Of a stretch of 64,000 nucleotides of DNA, positions 25,961 through 33,339 are shown piece after piece. The notes under the pieces are model-generated. The model was not told where the DNA came from and ran no database searches. It saw only the letters and a list, made by a program, of their open reading frames with translations. Source of the stretch: Novosphingobium ginsenosidimutans (GTDB taxonomy: Bacteria; Pseudomonadota; Alphaproteobacteria; Sphingomonadales; Sphingomonadaceae); NCBI RefSeq assembly GCF_007954425.1, contig NZ_CP042345.1, positions 372,001 to 436,000 on the forward strand, given 5' to 3'. Numbering within the stretch: position 1 is the first letter of the stretch; each line of letters opens with the position of its first letter. A program made the translations under genes and the position numbers.

Positions 25961-27877
25961 CTAGATCCTAAGTTGGCTACCAAGCTCGACAACACGGTTG
26001 GCGGGCAGGCGGTAGTAATCCATCGCCGACTCCGAAACCTTGAGCAGCCAGGCGAACAGGTGTTCGCGCCACAATGCCATGCCGGCCACTTCTTTTGCGG
26101 CGATCAGCTTTTGCCGCCCAAGGAAATAGCTGGTCCGCATGGGCTCGAGACCGATGCCGTGTTGGCTGATGGGTGCCAAGTCACGCGGAATGTCAATTTC
26201 CTCGGTAAAGCCATAGTGCAGGATCACCCGCGTGAAGCCGTGGCCCACGCTGCGCATCTCCAACCGCTTTTCCGCCTCAACTCGCGGAGTTTCCTCTACC
26301 GCCACGGTCAACAGCACGACATTTTCATGCAGGACCTGGTTATGCTTGAGGTTGTGCAGCAGCGCTGCAGGAACGCCCTCCCTTGCGGCAGAAAGGAACA
26401 CCGAGGTGCCCTTGACCCGGTGGACCGAGGCAGCGGTGGACTTGACGAAAACCTCAAGCGGTATGGCATCGGCTAGCAAGTGATGGCGAAGCACACTTCG
26501 CCCCTTGGCCCAGGTCGTCAGCACAGTGAAGATAACGCCCGCGACCAGCAAGGGCACCCAACCGCCGTCGGCGATCTTGGCGATGTTGGACAGGAAGAAC
26601 GATACGTCCACGAGGGCAAACAGCCCAATCGTTGCTGCCGCTGCCCACGGCTTCCAGCGCCATACCTTGAACAGCAGGAAAGCAAGCATGGCCGTGGTTA
26701 TCAGCATGGTGCCGACCACCGAGATGCCATAGGCCGAGGCCAGCCGTGTGGATTCCTGGAAGCCCAGCACCAGCACAAGCACCATGACCAACAGGCCCCA
26801 ATTGATAGCAGGCATGTAGATCTGCCCAGCGGATTTCTCACTGGTGTGGAGGATCTTGAAGCGCGGCAGAAACCCAAGCTGGATCGCCTGGTGCGTGACC
26901 GAGAAAGCGCCTGAGATCACTGCCTGACTGGCGATGATCGTTGCCAAGGTCGCAAGGATGATCAGCGGCAGGCGTGCCCAATCAGGGGCCATCAGATAGA
27001 ACGGGTTCTCCACCGCCGCCGGATTGGCAAGCAGCAGCGCCCCCTGGCCCATGTAGTTGAGCATCAGGCAAGGGAAAACCAGGACTAGCCAACTCGCCCC
27101 GATTGCCTTGCGGCCGAAATGGCCCATGTCGGCATAGAGCGTCTCCGCACCCGTTACGGCAAGGAAAACGGATCCCATCGCGAGGAAGGCGAGGCGGGGA
27201 TCCTTCTGGAAGAATTCAAGCGCCCATACTGGGTTGAAGATGGCCAGGATTTCCGGCCGCGCAGCAATATTGACCACGCCAAGCGTGGCGAGCGTCCCGA
27301 AATAGACCAGCACAATAGGACCGAACAGCGCGCCCACCTTTGCCGTGCCGCGGGACTGGATGAAAAACAGTCCCAGCAGGATCAGCACGGCAATCGGCAA
27401 GACCAAAGGCTCAAGCCGCGCCTCGACGATAGTCAGCCCCTCGACAGCGGAGAGCACCGAGATTGCCGGGGTCAGCATGGCGTCGCCATAAAACAGGGCG
27501 GCAGCAGCCACGCCCAGTACCATGAGCAACGCCTTGCGCCGGTCATCGAGGTGGCTCGAGATCAGTGCCAGCAGCGCGAAGGAGCCGCCCTCACCCCGGT
27601 TGTCGGCCCGCATGGCGACGAAGACATATTTGACCGTAACGATCAGCATCAGTGACCAGAACACGAGGCTGAGCACGCCAAAGATATGCACCCGATCGAC
27701 AGCCAGCGGGTGCGGGCCGATGAAACTTTCCTTCATCGCGTAAAGCGGGGAGGTGCCAATATCGCCGAATACGACGCCGATGGCGCCGAGCATGAGAACG
27801 GGAAAGCTGTCCTTCTGCGGCTGGGGTGAGGGGGCTTGGTTAGCTGCGCGAACGCGGGCCGAAGTGCTGTGTGACAT
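25961..27877 (-). CDS. kup: potassium importer Kup
   Basis: Kup is a K+/H+ symporter of the KUP/HAK family. The hallmark GAIGVVFGDIGTSPLYAM is near residue 30, followed by about 12 membrane helices, with GEGGSFALLALI after helix 2. A C-terminal cytosolic domain (about 470-638) includes VVLLTVAVEETPRV. The start is ATG at 27877 (MSHSTSARV). It is divergent from the KdpD/KdpE-like regulator at 27980 across about 100 bases, suggesting that the regulator controls it. Confidence 0.96.
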   Translation of the reverse strand: MSHSTSARVRAANQAPSPQPQKDSFPVLMLGAIGVVFGDIGTSPLYAMKESFIGPHPLAVDRVHIFGVLSLVFWSLMLIVTVKYVFVAMRADNRGEGGSFALLALISSHLDDRRKALLMVLGVAAAALFYGDAMLTPAISVLSAVEGLTIVEARLEPLVLPIAVLILLGLFFIQSRGTAKVGALFGPIVLVYFGTLATLGVVNIAARPEILAIFNPVWALEFFQKDPRLAFLAMGSVFLAVTGAETLYADMGHFGRKAIGASWLVLVFPCLMLNYMGQGALLLANPAAVENPFYLMAPDWARLPLIILATLATIIASQAVISGAFSVTHQAIQLGFLPRFKILHTSEKSAGQIYMPAINWGLLVMVLVLVLGFQESTRLASAYGISVVGTMLITTAMLAFLLFKVWRWKPWAAAATIGLFALVDVSFFLSNIAKIADGGWVPLLVAGVIFTVLTTWAKGRSVLRHHLLADAIPLEVFVKSTAASVHRVKGTSVFLSAAREGVPAALLHNLKHNQVLHENVVLLTVAVEETPRVEAEKRLEMRSVGHGFTRVILHYGFTEEIDIPRDLAPISQHGIGLEPMRTSYFLGRQKLIAAKEVAGMALWREHLFAWLLKVSESAMDYYRLPANRVVELGSQLRI

Positions 27878-27910
27878 GTCTTCATTGTGGGCGCTCGCGG
27901 CATAAAGATT

Positions 27911-27935
27911 CCATGTGGATTTCGTGGGTACATGG
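27911..27935. promoter_or_regulatory. inverted repeat between kup and its divergent regulator
   Basis: CCATGT (27911-27916) and ACATGG (27930-27935) are perfect complements separated by 13 bases. They sit in the 102-base divergent intergenic region. Their half-site spacing (centre to centre about 19 bases) could suit a dimeric OmpR/PhoB-type winged helix. The binding protein is inferred. Confidence 0.4.
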
Positions 27936-27979
27936 CATAATTGCTCGACGCCGCAGAACCTTGGTTGCATCTTCGCGCC

Positions 27980-29347
27980 ATGAGAGACGCCCCAACCGTC
28001 GTGTCGGACCTCGACCGCTCAATCGGCATGAAGCTCGCTGCATATTGCGGCGCCTTGTTGCTTGTCGTTCTTTCGACTGCTTTCGGGCTCTACCTCGCCT
28101 CCCGCTGGGGGAATTCGCCGGTAGTGATGCTGTACCTGCTGCCCGTGCTGGGGGCGGCGATTTACGGCGGGCTAGGCCCGGGGCTGGTCGCGGCGGTGGC
28201 CTCAGCGCTGGCCTATAATTACTGGTTCACCGAGCCCCTGCATACGTTCGAGATTCATGCTGCGGCCGATGTGGTGACCGTGGTCGTGTTGTTCCTTGTC
28301 GCCGTGGTCTGTAGCCAGCTGGCGTCATCGGTCCGGCGGCAGGCGCAACTGGCTTCCCAGCATGCGGCGCGCAATGCCATGATTGCTGGCTTCGCCCGCC
28401 GCCTGCTTTCCGCGCGCAGTGAGACGCAGGTTGCCGAAGCGAGCGCACTTCGGCTCGCAGAATTGTTTGATTGCCATGTCGTCGTGCTGGGTCAGAATGA
28501 CGATGGTGAGCTGCTCGCGCAGTCGTCAGCTGAAGCGGCGCTCAGCCCAAGTGATCTCGCTGCGGCATCGTTTACGCTCCAGTCGGGCGAGCGCTCCGGA
28601 CGCGGGGAAAAGCGCGCACCGCAGGCCGACTGGCAGTTCCACGTCGTCACGGCGGACGGCCAGGTTGTCGCTGTGGTCGGTCTCGCGCGAACCGATGGCA
28701 CTCCGCCCGTGCGCGATGATGGACTGCTCTTGTTTGAAAGCTTGACTGACCAGATGGCCCTCGCGCTCGACCGCGCGCGGCTTGATGGCGAGGCGCGCGA
28801 GAGTGCGGCATTACGCCTGCGCGACAAGATCCGCTCTGCGCTCCTCACCTCGATCGGCGATGATGTGAAGCCCAGTCTGAAGGCGATCCAAGGCGCCGTC
28901 CGTGCGCTGCGCCGCGAAGGCAGCGCCAACAAGGCGCTGGTAACGCAACTTGATGCCGAGGTTACCCGGGTCGAACGGCATATCGACAACCTCGTCGATG
29001 TCGGTCCGGCCGAGCAGTATGAGGCGATTGAACTTGGCGAGCTCTCAATCGATCTGCACCGCCGCAAGGTTTTGCGAGGCGGCGAAGCGGTGCGCCTGAC
29101 GCCGAAGGAGTTCGCTGTCCTTGCCGAGCTTGCCAAGCACACAGGCCGCGTGCTGACCCACACCCAGCTTCTTCGCGCCGTCTGGGGACCGGCGCAGCAG
29201 GACCATGTCGACTACCTGCGCGTTGCGGTGGGAGCCCTGCGCAAGAAGCTGGAATGTGATCCAGCCCGGCCAAAGCTTATCCTCAACGAACCTGGTGTTG
29301 GCTACCGCCTGGTCGCGCAGAGCCCGGCGAAATCGCCAACCGGATGA
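27980..29347 (+). CDS. membrane-bound KdpD/KdpE-like one-piece transcription factor
   Basis: Domains in order (455 aa from ATG 27980): four membrane helices of the KdpD/DUF4118 type (about 17-120); a GAF-like domain (about 135-270); a KdpD-like dimerisation helix (RSALLTSIGDDVKPSL, about 282-340); and a C-terminal OmpR/PhoB winged helix (about 343-450). The last shows LTPKEFAVLAELAKHTGRVL, QLLRAVWGPAQQDHVDYLRV and NEPGVGYRLV, closely like KdpE. The phosphoacceptor His of KdpD aligns with Asp294. There is no kinase ATPase domain, no receiver domain and no N-terminal KdpD sensor. It probably senses potassium or turgor and binds DNA directly, with kup the likely target. TTG at 27941 is an alternative start. 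Confidence 0.88.
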   Translation: MRDAPTVVSDLDRSIGMKLAAYCGALLLVVLSTAFGLYLASRWGNSPVVMLYLLPVLGAAIYGGLGPGLVAAVASALAYNYWFTEPLHTFEIHAAADVVTVVVLFLVAVVCSQLASSVRRQAQLASQHAARNAMIAGFARRLLSARSETQVAEASALRLAELFDCHVVVLGQNDDGELLAQSSAEAALSPSDLAAASFTLQSGERSGRGEKRAPQADWQFHVVTADGQVVAVVGLARTDGTPPVRDDGLLLFESLTDQMALALDRARLDGEARESAALRLRDKIRSALLTSIGDDVKPSLKAIQGAVRALRREGSANKALVTQLDAEVTRVERHIDNLVDVGPAEQYEAIELGELSIDLHRRKVLRGGEAVRLTPKEFAVLAELAKHTGRVLTHTQLLRAVWGPAQQDHVDYLRVAVGALRKKLECDPARPKLILNEPGVGYRLVAQSPAKSPTG

Positions 29348-29412
29348 GCGAATGGTCGGTTCGCACGGCTAGGTTAGTACCATTGAGGGCGGCAATATCA
29401 TCGGCCGCGATG

Positions 29413-29444
29413 ATGGGCCGCCCGTTTGAAAACGGGCGGCCCAT
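29413..29444. terminator. strong bidirectional terminator hairpin
   Basis: A 15-bp perfect stem (ATGGGCCGCCCGTTT, 29413-29427, with its complement at 29430-29444) leaves a two-base loop (in practice a four- to six-base loop with Ts and As flanking it). It sits between two convergent genes and would stop transcription from both sides. Confidence 0.75.
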
Positions 29445-29519
29445 TGCGACCCTTGGGATGTCCCTAACTTTGGTGCGGCGGCAGCCGATGCCTGCCGGTC
29501 TTGCTTTTCTGCCTTTGGC

Positions 29520-29945
29520 CTAGGCCGGAGTCTTGGCGGCTGAATCCGTGCCTGCAAGCATTGCGATGATCTGTTCCGTCGTGGAAACTTGGGTGGGGAG
29601 TGCACTAGCCCCAGGTTCTGGCGCTGGCGAAAGGGCCGGTGCTTCAACCGGCGCGGGCTCGGCCGAAGGTGCAGGTTCGGTGCGGCGGCCTGCACGGAAA
29701 TCCGCCAGCGATTTTCTGGCTGCCTCGACATCGCCCGAGGCGATGGCAGCGCCAACGGCTTCCATCGAGCCGCGAGCCTTCGCAGCCATTGCGGCAGGTG
29801 CAGTCGATTCATTGAGCGCGGTAAATGCGCTCTGCGCGACAGCAAGGTCGCCGCGCGCGATCGCAGAGTTGAGTTGGCCGAAATTGGCCGGGCGCGCATG
29901 AGCGGCATGACCGCGTCCAACAGCACCAGATACAGCCATATTCAT
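29520..29945 (-). CDS. hypothetical Ala/Pro-rich protein with paired helical repeat (141 aa)
   Basis: Two similar segments are visible: LNSAIARGDLAVAQSAFTAL (about 25-45) and VGAAIASGDVEAARKSLADF (about 64-84), the 'GD..A.......' helix pair seen in many unnamed proteobacterial proteins. A Pro/Ala/Glu linker follows, then a short end TTEQIIAMLAG. No signal peptide is seen. Start ATG 29945 has a good GAGGAG site. An upstream leader element (30025-30042) is shared with another locus at 34156. Confidence 0.68.
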   Translation of the reverse strand: MNMAVSGAVGRGHAAHARPANFGQLNSAIARGDLAVAQSAFTALNESTAPAAMAAKARGSMEAVGAAIASGDVEAARKSLADFRAGRRTEPAPSAEPAPVEAPALSPAPEPGASALPTQVSTTEQIIAMLAGTDSAAKTPA

Positions 29946-30024
29946 GAGCTTCTCCTCGATTACCAGTCAAAGGCCGGTGACGACAGCGATAGGGCAGGAT
30001 GGTGAGCGGCCCAGAAACCCCGCC

Positions 30025-30042
30025 ATCCGCAATTCACCGGAT
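30025..30042 (-). promoter_or_regulatory. conserved leader element, copy A
   Basis: On the minus strand ATCCGGTGAATTGCGGAT forms a 5-bp stem with an eight-base loop and is followed by GGCGGGGTT. A near copy lies at 34156-34173. Copy A is about 80 bases before the start of the gene at 29945. It may be an operator or an RNA leader hairpin. Confidence 0.45.
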
Positions 30043-30085
30043 AAGCAAGTGCCGGGCTCTAGTGTATGGCACGGCTTTGGTGGGG

Positions 30086-30101
30086 CGTGATCAAGATCAC
30101 G
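30086..30101. promoter_or_regulatory. CRP/FNR-family binding-site-like palindrome
   Basis: CGTGATCAAGATCACG is a perfect 16-base palindrome containing GTGA-N6-TCAC (CRP-type) and also TGAT-N4-ATCA (FNR/FixK-type core). It lies in the divergent region about 135 bases before the gene at 30236 and about 140 bases before the gene at 29945. Confidence 0.5.
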
Positions 30102-30235
30102 TGCTTCCAGGCGCAGGCGTGGCTAACTGCGCCAGCTCAGGCGACTCCCGCTGCCCCATCAAATGCCGCGGGAGGGCCAACCTCACCGCGACACGAGATG
30201 GTCGCCGGCGGGAGCCAGAGCGGAAGGGGACCGCC

Positions 30236-30442
30236 ATGCTTACAACCGCCGATTCCAATGCTCTGTTGCAGTCTGTTCGCGCCGAGCTGGCGAATGTAAT
30301 CTTAAGCTTGCAGGCGCATCAGGGACACCCTGAACCGGAAATCGAGAAAGCGGTAGCGCATCTCAAGCAAGCTTTGCTGGAAGTCGACCGGGCGCTGGCT
30401 GACGCCGTCCCAGCGGTATCTGCTGAATCAGAAGCGGAATGA
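30236..30442 (+). CDS. small helical protein (68 aa), possible member of local paralogue set
   Basis: The protein is almost entirely predicted helix: LLQSVRAELANVILSLQAHQ, then EPEIEKAVAHLKQALLEVDR. It matches the general layout of the other small proteins in this region (helix, short turn with a Pro, second helix with Ala and Leu spacing), though less closely than those at 30559, 32232 and 33340. ATG at 30236 follows GGAAGGGG. The acidic C-terminus is SAESEAE. No function is known. Confidence 0.6.
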   Translation: MLTTADSNALLQSVRAELANVILSLQAHQGHPEPEIEKAVAHLKQALLEVDRALADAVPAVSAESEAE

Positions 30443-30480
30443 CCGCGATGCGGCCTTTGTTGCTCAGCCGCTTCATGAAT

Positions 30481-30506
30481 GGAACCTGACGGCCACATTC
30501 AGGGTT
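30481..30506 (+). promoter_or_regulatory. EcfG-like (general stress sigma factor) promoter
   Basis: GGAAC (30481-30485), 17 bases, then GGTT (30503-30506) resembles the alphaproteobacterial general stress consensus GGAAC-N16/17-CGTT. It lies about 50 bases before the GTG start of the small gene at 30559. A second match with identical spacing is at 32037. Confidence 0.45.
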
Positions 30507-30558
30507 ATGCGCGCGGTGCGCTGTCATAGGCGCGCGGTTTCTGGGAAGGAACTTCAGA

Positions 30559-30753
30559 GTGAAAGCAGAATTGTTGCAAATTGCGTTCGAAAACGCTTCC
30601 GACCTCCAAGGTGCAATTGCGCTGCTAGAGGCGGCACTTGATGCGTTGGACCGGGCCCACAACCGGATCCCGGCGGCTTACGTCGAGCACGCGCTGATAT
30701 TGCTTCGGGCTGAAGCGATGGATTGCTTTGAAGGACTGCTTGAACACCAGTAG
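30559..30753 (+). CDS. small helical protein (64 aa), paralogue family member
   Basis: Two helices: LLQIAFENASDLQGAIALLE followed by ALDALDRAHNRIPAAYVEHA, then LILL. The second carries the local family motif (LD-x(5-8)-AA-x-V-x-x-A-L-x-x-L) shared with the proteins at 32232 and 33340. GTG start at 30559 with a GGAAGGAA ribosome binding site. An EcfG-like promoter stands just upstream, so stress induction is plausible. Function unknown. Confidence 0.68.
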   Translation: MKAELLQIAFENASDLQGAIALLEAALDALDRAHNRIPAAYVEHALILLRAEAMDCFEGLLEHQ

Positions 30754-30811
30754 CTTCCGGTCGCTCTCAGGCGATGACAAGCCACCCGCGAATGTGGTGG
30801 ATCATAGCGCA

Positions 30812-31279
30812 TCACAACAGCAACTGAAGAGCTTGTGCTGTTCGGAGGTAACCCCTTTCCGTCAAGACCACTTTCGGTTCGTCAGAGCCGGCGTCGAGCT
30901 TTTCGACTAGCTGCCAGCTCTCCAGCACCTCTATCCAGCGCAGACCCACTGCCAATGAGCTCATCGGTTGACATAGGGCAGAGATCGAGAGGACGCTGCC
31001 CCTTGCCCGTGCCTGGAACAGTTCGAGCAGGATGACGCACGCTGGCGTAAAGACGAACCCTTCGAACTCGAATATCTCGTCAATCTTTTTCAGAACGATG
31101 CGGAGCGTCGCAGCGAGTACGCTCAGGGTTTCATTGCTCGCAAATGCGCCTGCTTCAGGATTACTAACGCTTCGCAGTTCCAGGGCCAGAGCTTCGATCC
31201 GCTGGGCGAGCACTTCGCCAGCGGCTTTCTGGAAAACAGTCTGCTCTTGCACACGCGGCAAAGATTGACGATCGCTCAC
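30812..31279 (-). CDS. MarR-like winged-helix regulator (155 aa), first of two paralogues
   Basis: The C-terminal half is a winged helix: FTPACVILLELFQARARG, LSISALCQPMSSLAVGLRWI and EVLESWQLVEKLD, then a wing and VVLTERGYLRTAQAL. The same layout appears in the protein at 32525-33049, where the motif is TTALRWVAILEGQGLV. The N-terminal half is helical. The GTG start at 31279 has GGGAGA upstream. Its target is unknown; it opens toward the AT-rich tract at 31361. Confidence 0.75.
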   Translation of the reverse strand: MSDRQSLPRVQEQTVFQKAAGEVLAQRIEALALELRSVSNPEAGAFASNETLSVLAATLRIVLKKIDEIFEFEGFVFTPACVILLELFQARARGSVLSISALCQPMSSLAVGLRWIEVLESWQLVEKLDAGSDEPKVVLTERGYLRTAQALQLLL

Positions 31280-31360
31280 GGAGCTGTCTCCCTAGATGAT
31301 GAGCACACTTGCTTCGCGACGATCCCTCTTCGACTAACTGAGGCGATTATGCAAGTCGGG

Positions 31361-31620
31361 CTGTAAATAAATTTCAAATTTATGATCCCCAAAGCAATTT
31401 TATAATTACTTTTTCATATCTAATATGCAAAAAATTATCATCAAACCGAATTTATCATAAGAACTACTCGTAGATCAAAAATTCCATCCGCTACGCGCCG
31501 AACACATAATGATTTCCAATATCTTATATATATATTTTCAAAATTATTCCGTATTATTGAATAATAATGTTTCTTAAGTATGAGTTGTTTAAATCAGTTC
31601 GATATAAGATATCCCACTCG
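31361..31620. other. AT-rich non-coding tract
   Basis: Over 31381-31620 I count 66 G or C in 240 bases (about 27%), against clearly over 60% for the surrounding genes. It contains runs such as TCTTATATATATATTTTC. No open frame or RNA fold is convincing. It belongs to a 950-base stretch (31280-32231) without a clear gene. The tract sits upstream of the winged-helix gene at 31279 and could hold its promoter, be a binding site for a silencer, or mark foreign DNA. Confidence 0.7.
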
Positions 31621-31901
31621 GGCTTTATACTGCCGGCGAGATCCGAATAACAAGACTTCAAACTGGTCAGAGCCCCAATTGTCCTTTGACATAACAAGCT
31701 CGTCGGTATCTCAGCGACTGCCAGGACCGGATGTTTGACGGCAGTTCAAACCGATATCCCCATTTGACCAGACTGGGTGTGCTGAACTTCGATCGCTCCA
31801 TCTAGTTGGTCACGGATCGTTCCCAGCGCAGCTGCTCGTCCGGCACTTTGAACCATCGCGCACTCCCCAGCACCATCGCGTTCGGCGTAGCGGACTGGCT
31901 C

Positions 31902-31930
31902 GTTAACACCAGTTAACGCGAACAGTTAAA
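31902..31930. repeat. three short direct repeats of GTTAAC/GTTAAA
   Basis: GTTAAC at 31902 and 31912 and GTTAAA at 31925 are spaced 10 and 13 bases apart, roughly one helical turn. They may be a small operator array. The rest of 31621-32036 shows no gene I can support. Confidence 0.35.
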
Positions 31931-32036
31931 GGCCGGCAAACTTCATGTCCGAAAGCGGCTGAACGCAATTGATGGCCCGTTTGCGATCGGCTGGGACCCC
32001 ATCTTCACAATTATTGTCTTGCGATGTCGCTGAGGT

Positions 32037-32062
32037 GGAACCGAATAGCGAGATCGATGGTT
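32037..32062 (+). promoter_or_regulatory. EcfG-like promoter, second copy
   Basis: GGAAC (32037-32041), 17 bases, GGTT (32059-32062), the same spacing as at 30481. It is about 170 bases before the small gene at 32232, which would give a long leader; this makes it weaker than the first copy. Confidence 0.35.
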
Positions 32063-32231
32063 TATCCGGAATCAGCGCGTCTGCAGCGCGCGTGATGCCG
32101 CCGACCTGGTGGGAGAAACTTGAAGAAAGAAACCGTCGACGAGCCAGCATCTGGGTGGACCAGTAATTTTTTTCAGGTTGTTGGGCAAAGGCTTGAAGCT
32201 TAGCGCGTCGACACTTTCTGGAGGATTTTGA

Positions 32232-32420
32232 GTGGCAACGCCGCATAGCGATCATATTGGACACGGACGCGACGCAGGACTCGTGCAGCGCGACATTATC
32301 CAAGCAACCGAAGATTTGCTCCTCCAGTTGGATGAAGCAAAGCTCAGCCTGGCCGCAGCCCATGTCCAACTGGCACTGGATGTCCTGCGGGGGCCAAGTT
32401 TGCCCAGACCGCACAACTAG
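32232..32420 (+). CDS. small helical protein (62 aa), paralogue family member
   Basis: After a polar N-terminus the protein reads DIIQATEDLLLQLDEAKLSL then AAAHVQLALDVLRG, the clearest example of the local two-helix motif. GTG start at 32232 with a TCTGGAGGATT ribosome binding site at good distance. It lies between the two winged-helix genes. No membrane helix or signal peptide. Function unknown; a protein-protein interaction role is a guess from size and fold. Confidence 0.7.
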   Translation: MATPHSDHIGHGRDAGLVQRDIIQATEDLLLQLDEAKLSLAAAHVQLALDVLRGPSLPRPHN

Positions 32421-32524
32421 CCAGTGACGCAAGAGCGCGAGGCCCGCTCAAGCGTGCCAAGCATTGCGCCGGCGCCGCCAAATCCGGTTATCGAAGCGCC
32501 TTGCGCAGCTGCGACCTTTGGCGC

Positions 32525-33049
32525 CTAAGCGTACTTGGAGCGGTTCGGTCTGGCAGAGGCTAACTTGCCGCGGAGATAGTTCGTCATCTTCTGGACCCCG
32601 AGATCAGTCAGCGCGACCCAGGTCCGACGCTGATCGGCCTTGTCGCCAGTCCGCTTAACCAGGCCCTGTCCTTCAAGAATGGCAACCCACCGCAAGGCGG
32701 TTGTGCTGGGCGATGAGGAAGCCAAGCAAGCCGAAGTTACTGAAATTCTGATCTCATCAACATGGGCCACGTAGAGATCAAGCAGAATATCCCAAGCCGG
32801 TTCGGCAAATAGATATTCATCGAAGTAATCGCCACGTGAACGGCGCCGGCGATACTCTTCGCGCGCTATGTTCCGAAGTCGTATACTGTCATCAATCGGG
32901 GCGCCGTCCGGCCTGGCCGAGCGATCTTCAAGCGAGACTACTTCCGAGTTAGGCCGAGGAGCGGCCCGACCATCGGCAAGTTGCAACAGATAGGCACCAA
33001 GGTCCCGCAGTTGCTCCTGTAGATTGTTCTCTTCGACCTGAACTTTCAT
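32525..33049 (-). CDS. MarR-like winged-helix regulator (174 aa), second paralogue
   Basis: A coiled N-terminal helix (MKVQVEENNLQEQLRDLGAY) is followed by a basic linker with REEYRRRRSRGDYF and a winged helix. The winged helix shows FAEPAWDILLDLYVAHVDE, ISVTSACLASSSPSTTALRW, VAILEGQGLV and RRTWVALTDLGVQKM. Proteins of this type are numerous in sphingomonads. ATG at 33049 is preferred; GTG at 33061 is possible. It probably binds as a dimer; target unknown. Confidence 0.82.
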   Translation of the reverse strand: MKVQVEENNLQEQLRDLGAYLLQLADGRAAPRPNSEVVSLEDRSARPDGAPIDDSIRLRNIAREEYRRRRSRGDYFDEYLFAEPAWDILLDLYVAHVDEIRISVTSACLASSSPSTTALRWVAILEGQGLVKRTGDKADQRRTWVALTDLGVQKMTNYLRGKLASARPNRSKYA

Positions 33050-33339
33050 TTGCTTTAGCACCCCGTTATGCCGTCAAAAGCCCCCCAATCACTGGCCTTC
33101 ACCTTCTGCTCTCTGCCCCTTCTTTGGAGCAGCGCTCTGACGGTGTGCCATGAAGAATCACATAGACACTTAGGCTGTCAATCCGCTCTTCACGCTACCT
33201 GGCAAATTTATGGTCGAATGCACCCTTGCTTGGGCGCCTTGCCAATGGGCTGCGGCAGCCCAGGCCGATGAATATATGCGTTTGCACGTATTTTTTTGCT
33301 TGATATAACGGGCCTTAACAAGGGTCGGGATGTTCAGAG
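33050..33339. other. intergenic region of about 290 bases, no gene seen
   Basis: This gap separates the divergent regulator (start 33049) and small helical gene (start 33340). The last 70 bases are AT-rich (GTATTTTTTTGCTTGATATAA) and probably contain the promoter for the small gene. No GGAAC box was found here. Confidence 0.45.

Noticed and set aside
30481..30506. Sigma-70 promoter reading of the same segment
   Set aside because: The -35 and -10 hexamers fit poorly, whereas GGAAC and GGTT with 17-base spacing fit the ECF general-stress pattern better.
30728..30910. 60-codon open frame on the plus strand
   Set aside because: It overlaps the end of the 30559 gene and is antisense to the winged-helix gene; no start signal.
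31969..32166. 65-codon open frame on the plus strand
   Set aside because: No ribosome binding site, irregular composition and no motif; it also spans the EcfG-like promoter.
31926..32432. 168-codon open frame on the minus strand
   Set aside because: It is antisense to the small helical gene at 32232, cysteine-rich in a random way, and lacks family features.
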